A stretch of DNA of 64,000 nt from positions 1,846,001 through 1,910,000 of the forward strand of contig NC_134676.1 of the NCBI RefSeq assembly GCF_030463565.1, written 5' to 3'. Positions within the stretch are counted from its first letter, which is position 1; each line of letters begins with the position of its first letter. Positions 9,839-20,644 of this stretch are shown one piece after another. The notes beneath the pieces were generated by a model, which was given only the letters and a program-made list of their open reading frames with translations, was not told where the DNA came from and did no database searches. The translations under genes were made by a program, and so were the position numbers. This DNA is from Pelecanus crispus. Taxonomy: Eukaryota; Chordata; Aves; Pelecaniformes; Pelecanidae.

Positions 9839-12800
9839 CTGTGGCAAAAAATGTACGTAAAAACCTAAGTACGTTCTGTGTAAGCTACTAGTTACCAAAC
9901 ACTAGTTTATTAATGGCAAGTTCTTCAAATTATTCCTTAACAGACAGTAATATTTTTTTCTTATGATCAGTAGTGTTTTTTTAAATCTCATTTTCAAACA
10001 TAGACCTTAAAAAGTACATACACGTAGGAATCCTTTTCTGATTTTAAAGTAGCAAATACCTTGACGTTACATTTTATTGCTTTAAAACTGTGGAGCTTTA
10101 GAATACACAACATGATGTTATCCCTCACAGTCCTGAGCAGCTGAGAAACAGACAAGTTTATCGATACGCAAAATCGCTTTGTCAAGACAGAAACGGTAAA
10201 GTCATTACACAGATAACTTTGAAGTTACTAAGGTTTTGTATTACGCACTGAAAGCATCTTGTGGAAATACTTAGCAGCGTCTCCACAGACGGCTTCTACA
10301 CTGTCTAGCAGAGGCAGCTGGGAGGTAGGAGATTTGTTCCGTTCCGAGCAGGAATTAGAAGCTCACTAGATCAGAACCTAGTGGCCAATACAGAATTGAA
10401 TCTTTGATTAATTGCTAGGCTGAACAGGGAGACTTGAGAATGCATAGGAAGGTAAATAATAACTGTGGAAGTTACCTTAATGAAAGCAACAAGGTAAATT
10501 GTAAGCAACTTTGCAGAGATTTTAGTCTAAGGTAAAAGATGCTTCAGTATGACAATATCTAAGTAAGTGGCCTGCTGTTTCACAAATGCTAAATAAAGGG
10601 CAGATCTTACTGGAATGAACAGCCAAATTCAGCAATTATTTTTTAGAAGACAAAGTCTGGATTTCTCCCTTGGTGAATTCTGTTCTCTTTGGTTAAGGGG
10701 CTGGATAACCTAGCTGGCTGTCCCATTCAAGACTATTAAATCTCTTTTAATGAAAGAAAGCAAACAAAGCCTCAGAAGACTCCAAAGAAATCTTCATTTT
10801 TACCAGGTGAATAAAACTTCTGATCCTAAAAATTCCAAAGCAGTTACGGTTTAAATCTATATAATAAAGACAGAAATATCTCAGAACTTTCTTATCTGCA
10901 GGTAGTTTTCAGTGTCTTTCAGCTTACCCGGCCACGTTTACCAGAGCCTGATGGTGGTGACATCTGCTTTAGATAGAAACCAATTGATCCTTTCTTGCTG
11001 CTAGGAAGATCTTTGAGGTTGGAGAAGCAGACACTCAAAAGGGTAAGATGAAATGGTAGATCTACATCTATCATCTTTCGAAAGAGCTTCATTAGTATAG
11101 CAACCAATGGGGATATAACGTTGCTGCTTTCTAAAAAAAGGTTGGGGAAAAAAGCAATGTATGTAATCGAAAGTAACCGAGTGAGTAAGATTGATTTAAA
11201 TAGCAGAGTACAAAGGCAAGCTTCTAACTTCATGCTCTGAACTGTCACCATTTTGCATGTACACAAAAAAGAAGAGATCAGTCGTAGTCTAAAAAGTTGA
11301 AAATACAGTGCTATTCCTAGCAATACGAGAATATTTATAGCTCCAGCTATATACACTAAGGAAACCTGTATTCATCTCAAAACATGAATTTCCGAAGTAT
11401 TAAATTCTAAACACTGCTGAAGGCTTGCAAAATAACCTTGTCAATATAGTCGTTGTTTGTTCTGCCCTGTCAGGTACATCCTGAACTGAGTAACAGACTT
11501 CCCCCCCCCCCCATCTAGTAAAAATACTTAATGTCACACCTGTGAAGATTACTTTATAGTATGTACTTAGGTTAGAAAAGAAGAATTACAGAATCCAAGC
11601 CAAGCGGAGTAGATAGGAAAAATGATCTAATTCTGCCAAAAAGGGCCTTTACAGGGCCACGCAGGTATAGAACATTACCCCAACACTGGCCATAACCACA
11701 CGGTTTATTGGAGTTTGCATGACTATATGAGCTGACAGTCATCTCCTCCAATGTAGAAGTCCAGTAGCAATTTTGAAGTAGGGACCTACAGAGACTTTCA
11801 ATAGCTTCTCTAGGATTGCAAGAAGTAATTCGGGAATTGAAGTCAGGGAAGAGTGATTCGGTGTGCTGACACAGCCGTGATTCAGATTTATTTCCTCACC
11901 CCAATTGGAATGAAGTGTCAAATGAATCGCAATTGCTGGTTGGAAAGCTTAAGTCTGAGAAGGAGGAGAGCCTTTATGTGATTAATTTTCAGAGGTACAT
12001 CAAAAAGACATTTTGTTACCTAATAAAACTGAGAATGTAATTCAAATCCCTAATAGAGAACAGTAGATTATTAATCTGGGAAGCAGCCCCCAGTCGCCCT
12101 TTCCCACCCCACTAAGAAATTTACTGCCAGGAATCCAGCCAGGTTGGGTTAAAACATGGTAGTAACATAGAAGTTATTCCCACAGTGAAGTTCTGTATGT
12201 TTTTAGCATATCTCATCAACATACATCCATTACAAGTAAGGGAAAAGTTTCCAAATATTGAGTGTAGGGAGTATTATCATGACATTAAGTAACAGAATTT
12301 TACAGAGAAGTTAGGTGGCAGCAGCACAAAGTTGATACCTTCAAAAATTCTAAGTTTACCTTTTCCAAATTTCTGAATGAGATGAGGCGGAATAGGACAC
12401 TGACGACTTTCCCGATGAAACCATTTGTCGGTTGAGGAGAACTGGCGTATGGTCAGTCTCACTGTGTGTGGTTGTCTTCCATCTTTGTGTATTCTAAGGA
12501 ACATCAACGTGCACAAAGCAATAAGCATTGCTACGAGTATTTTTCAGAGGGTCTGTGGAAACTGTTACAGCATCTAGGTTACCAAGTCACTTGAATTAAG
12601 CATTACAGATCTCTCCCAACTTCTGGCTTTACTGCACGGATTATACGGGGAACTTTGGGTCCTCACCGGTTCCCTTAGTTACCCATAAGTTAGAAGTTCA
12701 ATACAATGAGAATACTGTCTCCAAGAATCTTCAACTGAAGTGAATGTGAAAATTAAGTGGGTCAGTCTGCAATACTGCCACGTTTCATATTTAATACACT

Positions 12801-15800
12801 GAAAGCAGCCTAGTCTTTGTGGTTACACCCTGCGTAATCCTCAGCTTTTAGCTCTTCTTTCTGCTTTTCAAGGAAAGATCCCCACTTCAGCAGCAAAAGG
12901 TTAGCCAGCTTTTGGATGAAGAGTAAGAAACAAAGTATGTAATTGTTTCTTTCCCCCTCCAAAAGGCATTGGGGGGGGGGGGGGGGGGGGCAGGGGTATT
13001 TTCCCTACCAAAAAAAAAAAAAATCTCAATTCTCCATGTTGTAAACAAGATAGGACAAACAGCCTCACTTCAAATTTTGTGATTACCAAGCAGTATCTGA
13101 GATGCAGATGAAAGACTGCTTCTCCACAATGTTAATATAACTAAAATGGATCTATCTGTTGTGAGACTTGCATAGACGTGGGGACAGAAAAAAAAACCTT
13201 TAGGACTTGTAGATTATTTTAAGGCTTGGAGAGGTGTGCAGACAATATGAAAATATTTAGAGAAAAAAAATAATAAAACTAATGGGGGACACAAAGGCTA
13301 GTCAGGACTGACACAAAGATGGCTTAAGTTGTTGAAGCATGGCAGGACAGGAAACACAGTGCTGTGCTGCTAGAATATTACTCTTTTTTTATTAATTTCT
13401 TTTAAGTAAAGAGAGTCATGGGATAGAAAGGGAGGATAGGAAAGTCACAGTAGTCAAGACATAAGTAAATGCATCCTCCTGCTACGCTGGTGTTTTTGTC
13501 AAGTGTCTTGGGTCTGGATGGTGCCTGGATTCCCAGGCCAAGGGAGGGAGGAAGAAATGAAAAAGTTCTTTCAGACTGACAGAAAAATAAGCTGTGGAAC
13601 GGCAGACATGCATAAATGGTGATAACCAAGGGTCTGAAAGTAGAGAAAGTCACTTGCGGAAAGAGAAAGAAAACCTAGGGTACTTCAGAGAGGTTAGTGA
13701 AGATGCAGTAAATACTGTGATGCGCAACCAAAGCAACAGAGAAGGATCAGCAAATGGAATATGCAAAGATCTTTATCAGAGAGGCTGCACAGGAATGGAA
13801 GGGCTGGCAGCCAGCCTGGGGGCAAAAGATGGGGGCAAGAGGAAAGTGGGGCAGTACAGCAGGACAATCCATGAATGGAGGGAACAAAAAGACCAAAGGG
13901 GAAGCTGGCGAGGCAAGGACTGTCCCTACTCATGGCGTTTTGCTATGAGAAGAAACATAAGAGTATAAGACAAACCTAACATACGCTCCAAGTCCCTTCA
14001 GGTCACAATTTCAGTCATCAAAAAGAGCTACTGAAGGCAGTCACCTGTCTAATAGGTTAGAAAGCAGTTCTTCAATTTTCTCTTTAACTTCCACTTCTGA
14101 CGAACATTTTTTGAAGGAATCTTCATCGCTAAAGGACTGAAAAAAACACATTAGTCCTTTCGATTTTATATTTACTTCAAAATTCTGAAGAGGAAAAAAA
14201 TATCACAATTAAGTGTGTAGCATTAACACCAAGATACCTTTGACACTCAGAGCTCAACTGAATTTCAGGAGAATTACACATCAATTTGAGTTGCGCTAGA
14301 GAATACATACAAAAATGCATCATTTTGGTTAATCCAGCAAAGCTGTATAAAACTAAAAGCAATTTTTTTGCTCTTTATAAAGTACTTCAGAACAATGCTC
14401 GTACCTGAGGAGGGCCTGATGGGGTCACAGGGGAGTCATCTTCCCCGTAGCTGAGTTTTTGGATACGCTGAGCAACAGCAACACCTAGTTCCTTCTCTAA
14501 CACAGCAGATGGAAACGCTTGGAGATCACACACGTTCCTAACGCCCAGTGTTTCGAGACGTTTGGTAGTTTTGGAGCCAATGCCTAAATAAAATGTATAT
14601 TAAAAATATACAGAAAAGTGAAAATATATACACACACACACATATACATAAAATGCCCACCCACGTACTGATAATTATTTTCGCTACTGCAGTGCAGGCT
14701 TTTCAGCAACATTTCTGGTGTGTTTCCATTCAAATTTTAGAATCTGCCATTAGAAAAGCCATACTGGGACACGGCAAAGGTCTGCCTGTGTCTCTAGCCT
14801 ACGTCAGTGCTTCCTGGCCAACAGCTCAGGTCAGCGTAGAATAATTAGGAAAAATACTTACTCAGAGTAGTCTGTCAGGCTCCAATAGACTGTTTTAATA
14901 ACTGTCAGTAGGTTTCCAATCAGCAAGTTTTAAAAAGTTTGTATTTAAAACCTAGTACCAACCACAACGTTTGGGCTTCAACAAAAATAAACTGAGATTT
15001 TGGTATTTTTGAAGGTATCTTGTGAAGTGCTGCAACACGTTTATGTCACAACTGAAAATTAAGATAACCAAAGCGCTTTCATTCTTTTTGCTAAACAAAA
15101 CTCCAAACAGCTTATGAAAAAAAAGCAAGCACCCTGAACATGCATCTGCACACCCCGCTGCCTGCTTGCGAGAACTAGATTGTAAAATTATTTCAGCTAT
15201 AATTTTTTCAGTATTCTTTTTTTTCTTACCATCTTAAGACTTGTCACTATGCTCTCCACTTTACTTACCAGGCACTCTTTGGATGTGATCAAGGCTGCGC
15301 ATCAGATCTTGACAGCTTTCGGGCAGAAGAACTGTTTGCTGATTTGGTTTAAAGGTCCCAGATACTAGTTTAGACAGTAATTTGTTAGAGGCCACTCCTG
15401 CACAGCCCGTGAGGCCCAGTCTCGCATGTATGGCTTCCCTGAACTCCTCTGCAATCTGAGATCCGATAACGAGTCTTACATGCGCTGTATCGTGCAAATT
15501 GATAGCTGCAAAAGAAAAAGCAAGTGGCGTTCAGCACGGAAATGGTTGCCCAGTTACCTCATTCTCTAGATTTAGATATTTTGTACGGTGCGTTAAAGCA
15601 ATACAAGAAGCTATGGTCTCTCGGGTCAAGCGGTATTGCCGTGGCTCCTGTAGCCAAGTTTAACCTCGCTCCTATCTCCCAAAAACCCTGGTAAAAAAGG
15701 AGACTGCTGCTGTCCAAAACCAGGGGCATACTGTCCAGGAAGCATAATGTTTAAGGAGTATTTTAAATACAAAATACAATATATTAAGAGATGTCAAAGA

Positions 15801-18800
15801 AAAGTGTTAAATATCACAGATTCTTGTACGAATGTCACCAAAGTAGATTTACAAATCTTTAATTTAGAGGGCTGCCTTGCAGCTAAGCCTTTATTACTCA
15901 CATGCAAATGCCAAATGAGGAAAAGGACTGTTCAGGCATTTCCCTCCTTTCCAAACCATATTCAAAGCCATCGCAATAGCTCACAGCCAGGAAAAACCAG
16001 CTGCTTTCCTTCCTACTGTAAGTAGTGTTGCAGTAAATGAGTATTGCAGCATAGCTATTGCATTCACATCTGACGATGGACGAAGCAGCTCAGTTAGCTA
16101 CTTAAGTCCCAGTAAATCTATTCCTGACCTAATGGCTAGAGCAAAAATTTACTCTGGGTTTTGGTTTTTATGTATTAAAAAACTCATTCAATTTTGCCAA
16201 TTGACAGCAACAGTCAAGCCAAAACAAAATTCTATGTCTTACTACAGTAAAACTACTTTAAAGGAAAAGGACAATGAAAATCTGTTCTCCCAAATCATTG
16301 TACCTGCTTATCTACCACGGAGATTTATTTTTTGTACAACCTAATTGGAACGCCGATTAACAGTTGTGATACGTGTACTCTCAAATACAGAAACCGAGCA
16401 CGGAGCAATACAAGTTTCCAGCCGTTCAGCTCTGGACAATACTTGGAAGCAGACAGATACTTTGTACTGAACTTCACAAACGTTTACCCTATTTTTCAAC
16501 ACGAAGAATGTTTAACTCACCTTGGTGGTTGTACACGTGGCCAGACACACAGACCGTGGAACATCCACTTTGCTGTAGCTGCTTTAGTCTCTTCTCTACA
16601 AGCTCTGTGATATCCACAAAATTTTCATCAAACCCAAGCCTTTCCACCAGCGGACAAAATTCCCCCAACAACTCTAGGAGGAAAAGATACCCAAGGATAA
16701 TATGCACACAACCAGTAACGTGAGGTTTTCATGTCTGCATCAATCCACAGCTGATTTCCCAGGGATTCAAGTAGGATCCTTACATGAAGAGAAACTATAT
16801 TCTCTTCCAGATAAAATAAGGCACTTATTTTAGGAGAGGTGAAGAGGAGGACTATTTCTTCATCCCACAACTACCTCTGTCGTCTGCTTTTCCTCTCCCC
16901 AAATCTTCTTTCTTTCCTCATTTCTTTTTGGATTTATAGTTCTTAACTTCTGCAGTACTTTCTCCTAAGGAAATCTGTTTCCCGGCTGGGTGGGCTTTCA
17001 CTTTTAAGTTACTGCTATTTCTCCTGCTAACACGGCTAATGGTAACAGCAGTAATCAACGCCAATGCTGGCACATGATTTAATTAAGAGATACTGCAGAA
17101 GTGCACCCACTCGAAGGCTTCAGCATTCTGTCCTCCATTCCTTCACACTGGGAAACAGATCACTGCAGTCAGTATTTAAATAAGAAAAATTGTTCCTCAA
17201 GAACTACACGGGCATAATCCTAACACAGCATACAGACCCCATATGACATCGGTACGATATATCTACAGTGCAAATTACAGATTGCAACCAAGTCTAATAG
17301 CTTGGTTTATGAAATACTGACATTGTACAACTAAGTATGATCGCCATGGTACGAGGCGCATTCTAGTAAGAACCTTTAGAGCAGGAAAATGTCATGTCCC
17401 ATTGCACACGTGTGCATGTGCACACAGAGTTTAACAGAAAGTGTTTGTCCTCCACTGAAAAATTGTTAATTTTGTACCTGTAACCTTGTACGACATTTCC
17501 CTGTATGGAGTTAGATCTTCTCCGTTAACCAGTACCAGCTGAGGACACTTCTCTTTAGCATCCTTGACAGACATCAATTTCTTAATTCCAAGTTTTCTGG
17601 CTTCATAGTTACAGGTAACTACGATGTTTTTCTGTTGCACACCTAAAAATAAAGGTTAAATTTTTTTTCAACGTTTAGGTTTCTTGGTGCTTCACAGAAG
17701 GCCACAGTACTTTCAGGCCACTGCAAAGACTGCGAAGGACATGCTTTGATCAGAACGCAACATCGCAGCAGCAGCAAACAAACCACCGCAACAGTCTCAC
17801 AAGACTATGAGAAGGACAGATCTCTTGATTTAGATGACTGGACGGTAAGAACATTTTAAAGCCTTACAGATACTTTTTCCCATTGTAGTATCGCTCTTAA
17901 TTTGGGGCCTTTTCAGGCAATCTTACCCGTGAAAGTGCTCTTTATGTAACAGTCATTTTACGATGTACTTTCTCCACTGATCGCAGACGCTACTGGCCGC
18001 CTCGCGTTCATTCTTAAGTTCTGGGTAGAATAAAGCATGCTTTAAGCATGACTGTGTCAAAAGGCTCAGGCTCATCGGTGGAGCTCAGCCCCCTCTCTGC
18101 CCATGTACGTTATAAACCAGCCTCAATCCCCAGAACTGCTCGGGCACGTCGGCAAAGTGCCTGTACTTGTGCCCAAGAGGATTTATTAATCTTGTAGTCA
18201 CAGCTACACGGAGTCTAGACTGCACCTTGCTCGCTCTGGATGCGGTTACAGCTCCGGTGTGACTGCCTGTATCTCACCGCACAGGCACGTCCTTCCTTTC
18301 TTCACGTCCTTAGCTTCTTCTGCCTGAGCACACGTAATCCCCAAATTAACAGCAAAGTAACTCGTACCTAAAGGCTTGTCTCTTAATTCAGGATTACGGA
18401 TCATTTCTACTTGGGCGTAAAAGCAGTCCAAGTCAACGTGCACGACGGCTCTGCACGCCGCGCTTCTTGCCGATACAGACTTGCTGTGGCCTGCTGCAAG
18501 GAAAGTAAACGAACACATCAAAAATTACTCGCCGCCTTGCACGTGATGTAACAATTTTTTAAAAAAAAAATTAATCCATGCTAATAAACAGGTATTACAA
18601 GAAGAATATACAATTTACAAGTTTTATACTAATTCTAGCGCTTCGTTAATTCTAGGATTACTTGTGAGCGTAAGTCGTCCACAGCAGCTCGGCTTACTAC
18701 TAAACACTCCCGTTTTTGAGGGTCAGCTGTATGGTTTTTTCACGGAACTGTCTCAGAACATCGCTTTACTGATACAATGTCCTGTCACAGTGAAACTTCT

Positions 18801-19567
18801 AACATGCTTCTGTAAAATAATCTGATTTAACTCCGCTAAGACAGCTCTCGTGGGTACCCGCCCTCCCCAGGGGCGGCCAATGACGACGGCAAATCGCCAT
18901 CCAACAAAGAGCAAACCCTGCTACGAAAACAAGTGAAAAGAAAACTGAGAGAAAATTTAAAAAAAAAAAAAAAAAGGCTTTTATTTCTCTAAGCTGAAAA
19001 TAACCCCGAGGAGTTGATACAGTCCAAAGGACTGGTCCAAAGGATGCTGGTTTGGGGGCGGCCGTTTTAACACCTCCCGAGGCCTCACGTTGCGAAGTGG
19101 AGAAGCAAAGCGGTTACAGCGTGACAGAAATAATTAAAACCGAATAAAAGCCGGGTTACGGCCGCCCCTCCTCACGGCGCCCAGGAGGGTTTCTCTTCCT
19201 CAGGCGGCCGGGATCGGCTGGGATCGGCCGGCTTCGGCTCGGCTCGGCTCGGCTCGGCTCGGCTCGGCCGGGTTCGGCCGCGCTCGGCTGGGCTCGGCCC
19301 GGCTCGTCCCCCCCGCAGCTCCTGCCTCTCCCCTGTGCCCCGCCGCCGAGCCCCGGCGCAGGCAGAACGCAGCGCTCCGGAGCCGAGCGGGCCGCGGGCT
19401 CCGGGCCGCGGCGGCTGCCGCCGCTCCCCTCAGCAGCCGGCGCCATTGCTCCCCGCCGCCGCCCGGGGCCCAGGCTCACACGGGGCGGGCGGAGCGGCCC
19501 CGCCGCCCGGCTGCGGGCGAAGCCAGTCCTCCTCGTCCTCCTCCGTGGGCGGCGGGAAGGGCTCCAT
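9023..19567 (-). CDS. POLI: POLI, DNA polymerase iota (ten coding exons)
   Basis: Ten exons join in phase to 730 residues (human 715-740). Polymerase iota is a Y-family translesion polymerase that inserts opposite damaged bases, especially purines, by Hoogsteen pairing, and works in the nucleus with PCNA, Rev1 and monoubiquitin. Catalytic metal ligands are visible: D50 in VVHVDLDCFYAQVE and D142/E143 in GFDENFVD, matching human D34, D126 and E127. The palm and fingers include TCNYEARKLGIKKLM and GCAGVASNKLLSKLVSG; the HhH thumb has IGSKTTKRLETLGV; the little finger runs to about residue 430. Two ubiquitin-binding motifs with the core Leu-Pro follow: residues about 510-534 (VFRELPEDIQKE) and 661-687 (TFYELPTDVQEELL). 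The protein ends in a 43-residue tail with a PIP-like sequence not found in human as I recall it. It starts 965 bp from MBD2, head to head, in a CpG island. Confidence 0.97.
10928..11130 (-). CDS. POLI: POLI coding exon 9
   Basis: Acceptor TTTTTTTAG, donor GTAAGC. It encodes the last little-finger strand (ILMKLFRKMIDVDLPFHLTL) and the position of the internal PCNA-interacting box. Here that box reads KKGSIGFY (residues 437-444), with serine where human has leucine. Confidence 0.96.
12360..12493 (-). CDS. POLI: POLI coding exon 8
   Basis: Acceptor TTCCTTAG, donor GTAAAC. It encodes IHKDGRQPHTVRLTIRQFSS then ESRQCPIPPHLIQKFGK, the little-finger domain. Confidence 0.96.
12971..12990. repeat. 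homopolymer G20 tract
   Basis: Twenty consecutive G on the plus strand (C20 in the POLI transcript), followed by CAGGGG and then an A13 run. It is in POLI intron 7. Such a run is a strong site for polymerase slippage and sequencing error. Confidence 0.9.
14045..14136 (-). CDS. POLI: POLI coding exon 7
   Basis: Acceptor TTTTTTCAG, donor GTGACT. It encodes SFSDEDSFKKCSSEVEVKEK then IEELLSNLLDR, nearly identical to human. Confidence 0.97.
14405..14583 (-). CDS. POLI: POLI coding exon 6
   Basis: Acceptor TTATTTAG, donor GTACGA. It encodes the thumb helix-hairpin-helix (IGSKTTKRLETLGVRNVCDL) and the KELGVAVAQRIQKLSYGEDD block. Confidence 0.97.
15269..15505 (-). CDS. POLI: POLI coding exon 5
   Basis: Acceptor TTTTGCAG, donor GTAAGT. 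It encodes INLHDTAHVRLVIGSQIAEE through GCAGVASNKLLSKLVSGTFK to the PNQQTVLLPESC block, a signature of polymerase iota and eta. Confidence 0.97.
16521..16673 (-). CDS. POLI: POLI coding exon 4
   Basis: Acceptor CCTCCTAG, donor GTGAGT. It encodes ELLGEFCPLVERLGFDENFV and continues to CVSGHVYNHQ. D142 and E143 of the second catalytic acidic pair lie here. Confidence 0.97.
17478..17642 (-). CDS. POLI: POLI coding exon 3
   Basis: Acceptor TATTTTTAG, donor GTACAA. It encodes GVQQKNIVVTCNYEARKLGI through VKDAKEKCPQLVLVNGEDL to YREMSYKVT, the fingers region of the Y-family core. Confidence 0.97.
18368..18493 (-). CDS. POLI: POLI coding exon 2
   Basis: Acceptor CCTTGCAG, donor GTACGA. It encodes GHSKSVSARSAACRAVVHVD through LDCFYAQVEMIRNPEL to DKPL. 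It carries catalytic D50 and the FY steric gate pair (F54-Y55). Confidence 0.96.
19229..19270. repeat. (CTCGG)n pentanucleotide repeat
   Basis: About seven near-perfect GGCTC/CGGCT units within a longer degenerate stretch (about 19205-19305), inside POLI intron 1 and within the CpG island. Every unit carries a CpG. Confidence 0.85.
19480..19567 (-). CDS. POLI: POLI coding exon 1
   Basis: The start was chosen at 19567 because MEPFPPPTEEDEEDWLRPQP leads to a GTGAGC donor after 88 bases, exactly the phase needed to split the serine codon with exon 2. It is acidic and proline-rich. A downstream ATG at 19446, beyond that donor, opens a longer frame but has no suitable donor. Confidence 0.85.
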
Positions 19568-20462
19568 GCCGCCTCAGGGCTGACTCATCCGCCGCCGCAG
19601 AGCCGCTCCCCGCCGCCGCCGGCGGGTTCGGCCGCGCTCCCGCAGCTCCCTTCGCGCTGCGCCCGCCCCGCCGAGGAGGCGGCCGCCGGGCCGCGCCGCG
19701 CAGGTCCTAGCGCCGCGGCGGCTGAGGGCCGGGGCCGCGGCCTGCGCTGGGCGCCTGCGAAGCCGCCGAGGCGGGGACGGGCCCCGCGGGAATGGCGGCC
19801 GGCGCTGAGGAGGGCGCGGAGCCGGGAGAGCGGCGGCGCGGGGACGCGCTCCTCGGCTTGTGCCATGTGGGCTTTGCGGCGGGGCCGCCCCGGTGCCCGG
19901 CGGGGGCTTGGCGGGGTGCGGGGCCGAGCGGGGAAGCACCCCCCGAGCCCGGCGGGGAGCCGCTGAGGGGCTGTCAGCCCGGTGCGGGGAGGAGACGAAT
20001 AAACTGACCGTGGGGGAAGGCAGGGAAGCGTTTTGTTCACGGACACGTTGGAGGAGAAAACGGGCGACTTGGCGTCGACGGCAGAGCGGGGCTGTGCGGG
20101 AGGCGCGTCCCCACAGCCGCCGCGAAGGGGAGGGAGGGGGCGACACCCCCCCGCCCCCCGCCCAGCCCGGGGGTGCCGGCCCGCACCGCCCTGCCCGCTC
20201 TACCCCGCCTCCGGCGCTCTCTATGGTCGGCGGGCTCGGCCGCTCCAGGCCCGCCGCCGCTGACCCGGATTCCGGGGCCCGGCCGCGGAAGCGGGCGCCG
20301 GGGGAACGCTCCGGCGGCTGCGCGCGCAGCCCGCGGCTCCTGGCGCTGAGCTCCGCGCCGCGGCCGCCATCGCCAGGGGGTCCCGGCCCCGGCAGCGTCC
20401 GGGAACAATAAAGCTCTTGTTGAGAGAGCCGGGGGCTGGGCGCCGGGAGAGCCCCTTCCCCG

Positions 20463-20501
20463 CTCCTCCTCCTCCACCTCCTCCTCCTCCTCCTCCTCCT
20501 C
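20463..20501 (+). repeat. (CTC)n trinucleotide run in the MBD2 5' leader
   Basis: Twelve to thirteen CTC/TCC triplets with one interruption (CCACC), ending 30 bases before the MBD2 start codon. In the MBD2 frame it would read as leucine, but it is untranslated because in-frame stops precede the only start. On the opposite strand it reads (GAG)n. Confidence 0.85.
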
Positions 20502-20531
20502 GTCCGCCGCCGCGGGCCCCGCGCCCGGTGC

Positions 20532-20644
20532 ATGGAGAAGCAGGGTAGGATGGACTGCCCCGCGCTGCCCCCGGGCTGGAAGAAGGAAGAGGTGATCCGC
20601 AAGTCGGGCCTCAGCGCCGGCAAGAGCGATGTCTACTACTTCAG
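20532..20644 (+). CDS. MBD2: MBD2 coding exon 1
   Basis: Encodes [20 protein letters not shown] to DVYYF plus two bases, then donor GTAGGT. The first ATG has T at -3 (weak context); the second, Met7 at 20550, has A at -3 and G at +4 and equals the human MBD2b start. Both products keep the full MBD. Confidence 0.96.

Larger units (their letters stand above)
9839..19479. other. POLI introns 1-9
   Basis: Introns lie at 18494-19479, 17643-18367, 16674-17477, 15506-16520, 14584-15268, 14137-14404, 12494-14044, 11131-12359 and 9839-10927. They hold no recognised gene. Simple runs are C12 at 11501-11512, G20 at 12971-12990, an A-run near 13010-13022, a short CA run near 14631-14644, and an A-run near 18959-18975. 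A 124-codon plus-strand frame at 13594-13968 is unexplained but looks like chance in purine-rich DNA. Confidence 0.6.

Noticed and set aside
13594-13968. 124-codon plus-strand frame within POLI intron 7
   Set aside because: Purine-rich low-complexity sequence; no recognisable domain, splice or promoter signals.
19156-19446. Alternative POLI start at 19446 (MAPAAEGSGG...)
   Set aside because: The ATG has good context but the frame has no suitable donor in the required phase. The start at 19567 has a GTGAGC donor in exact phase with exon 2.
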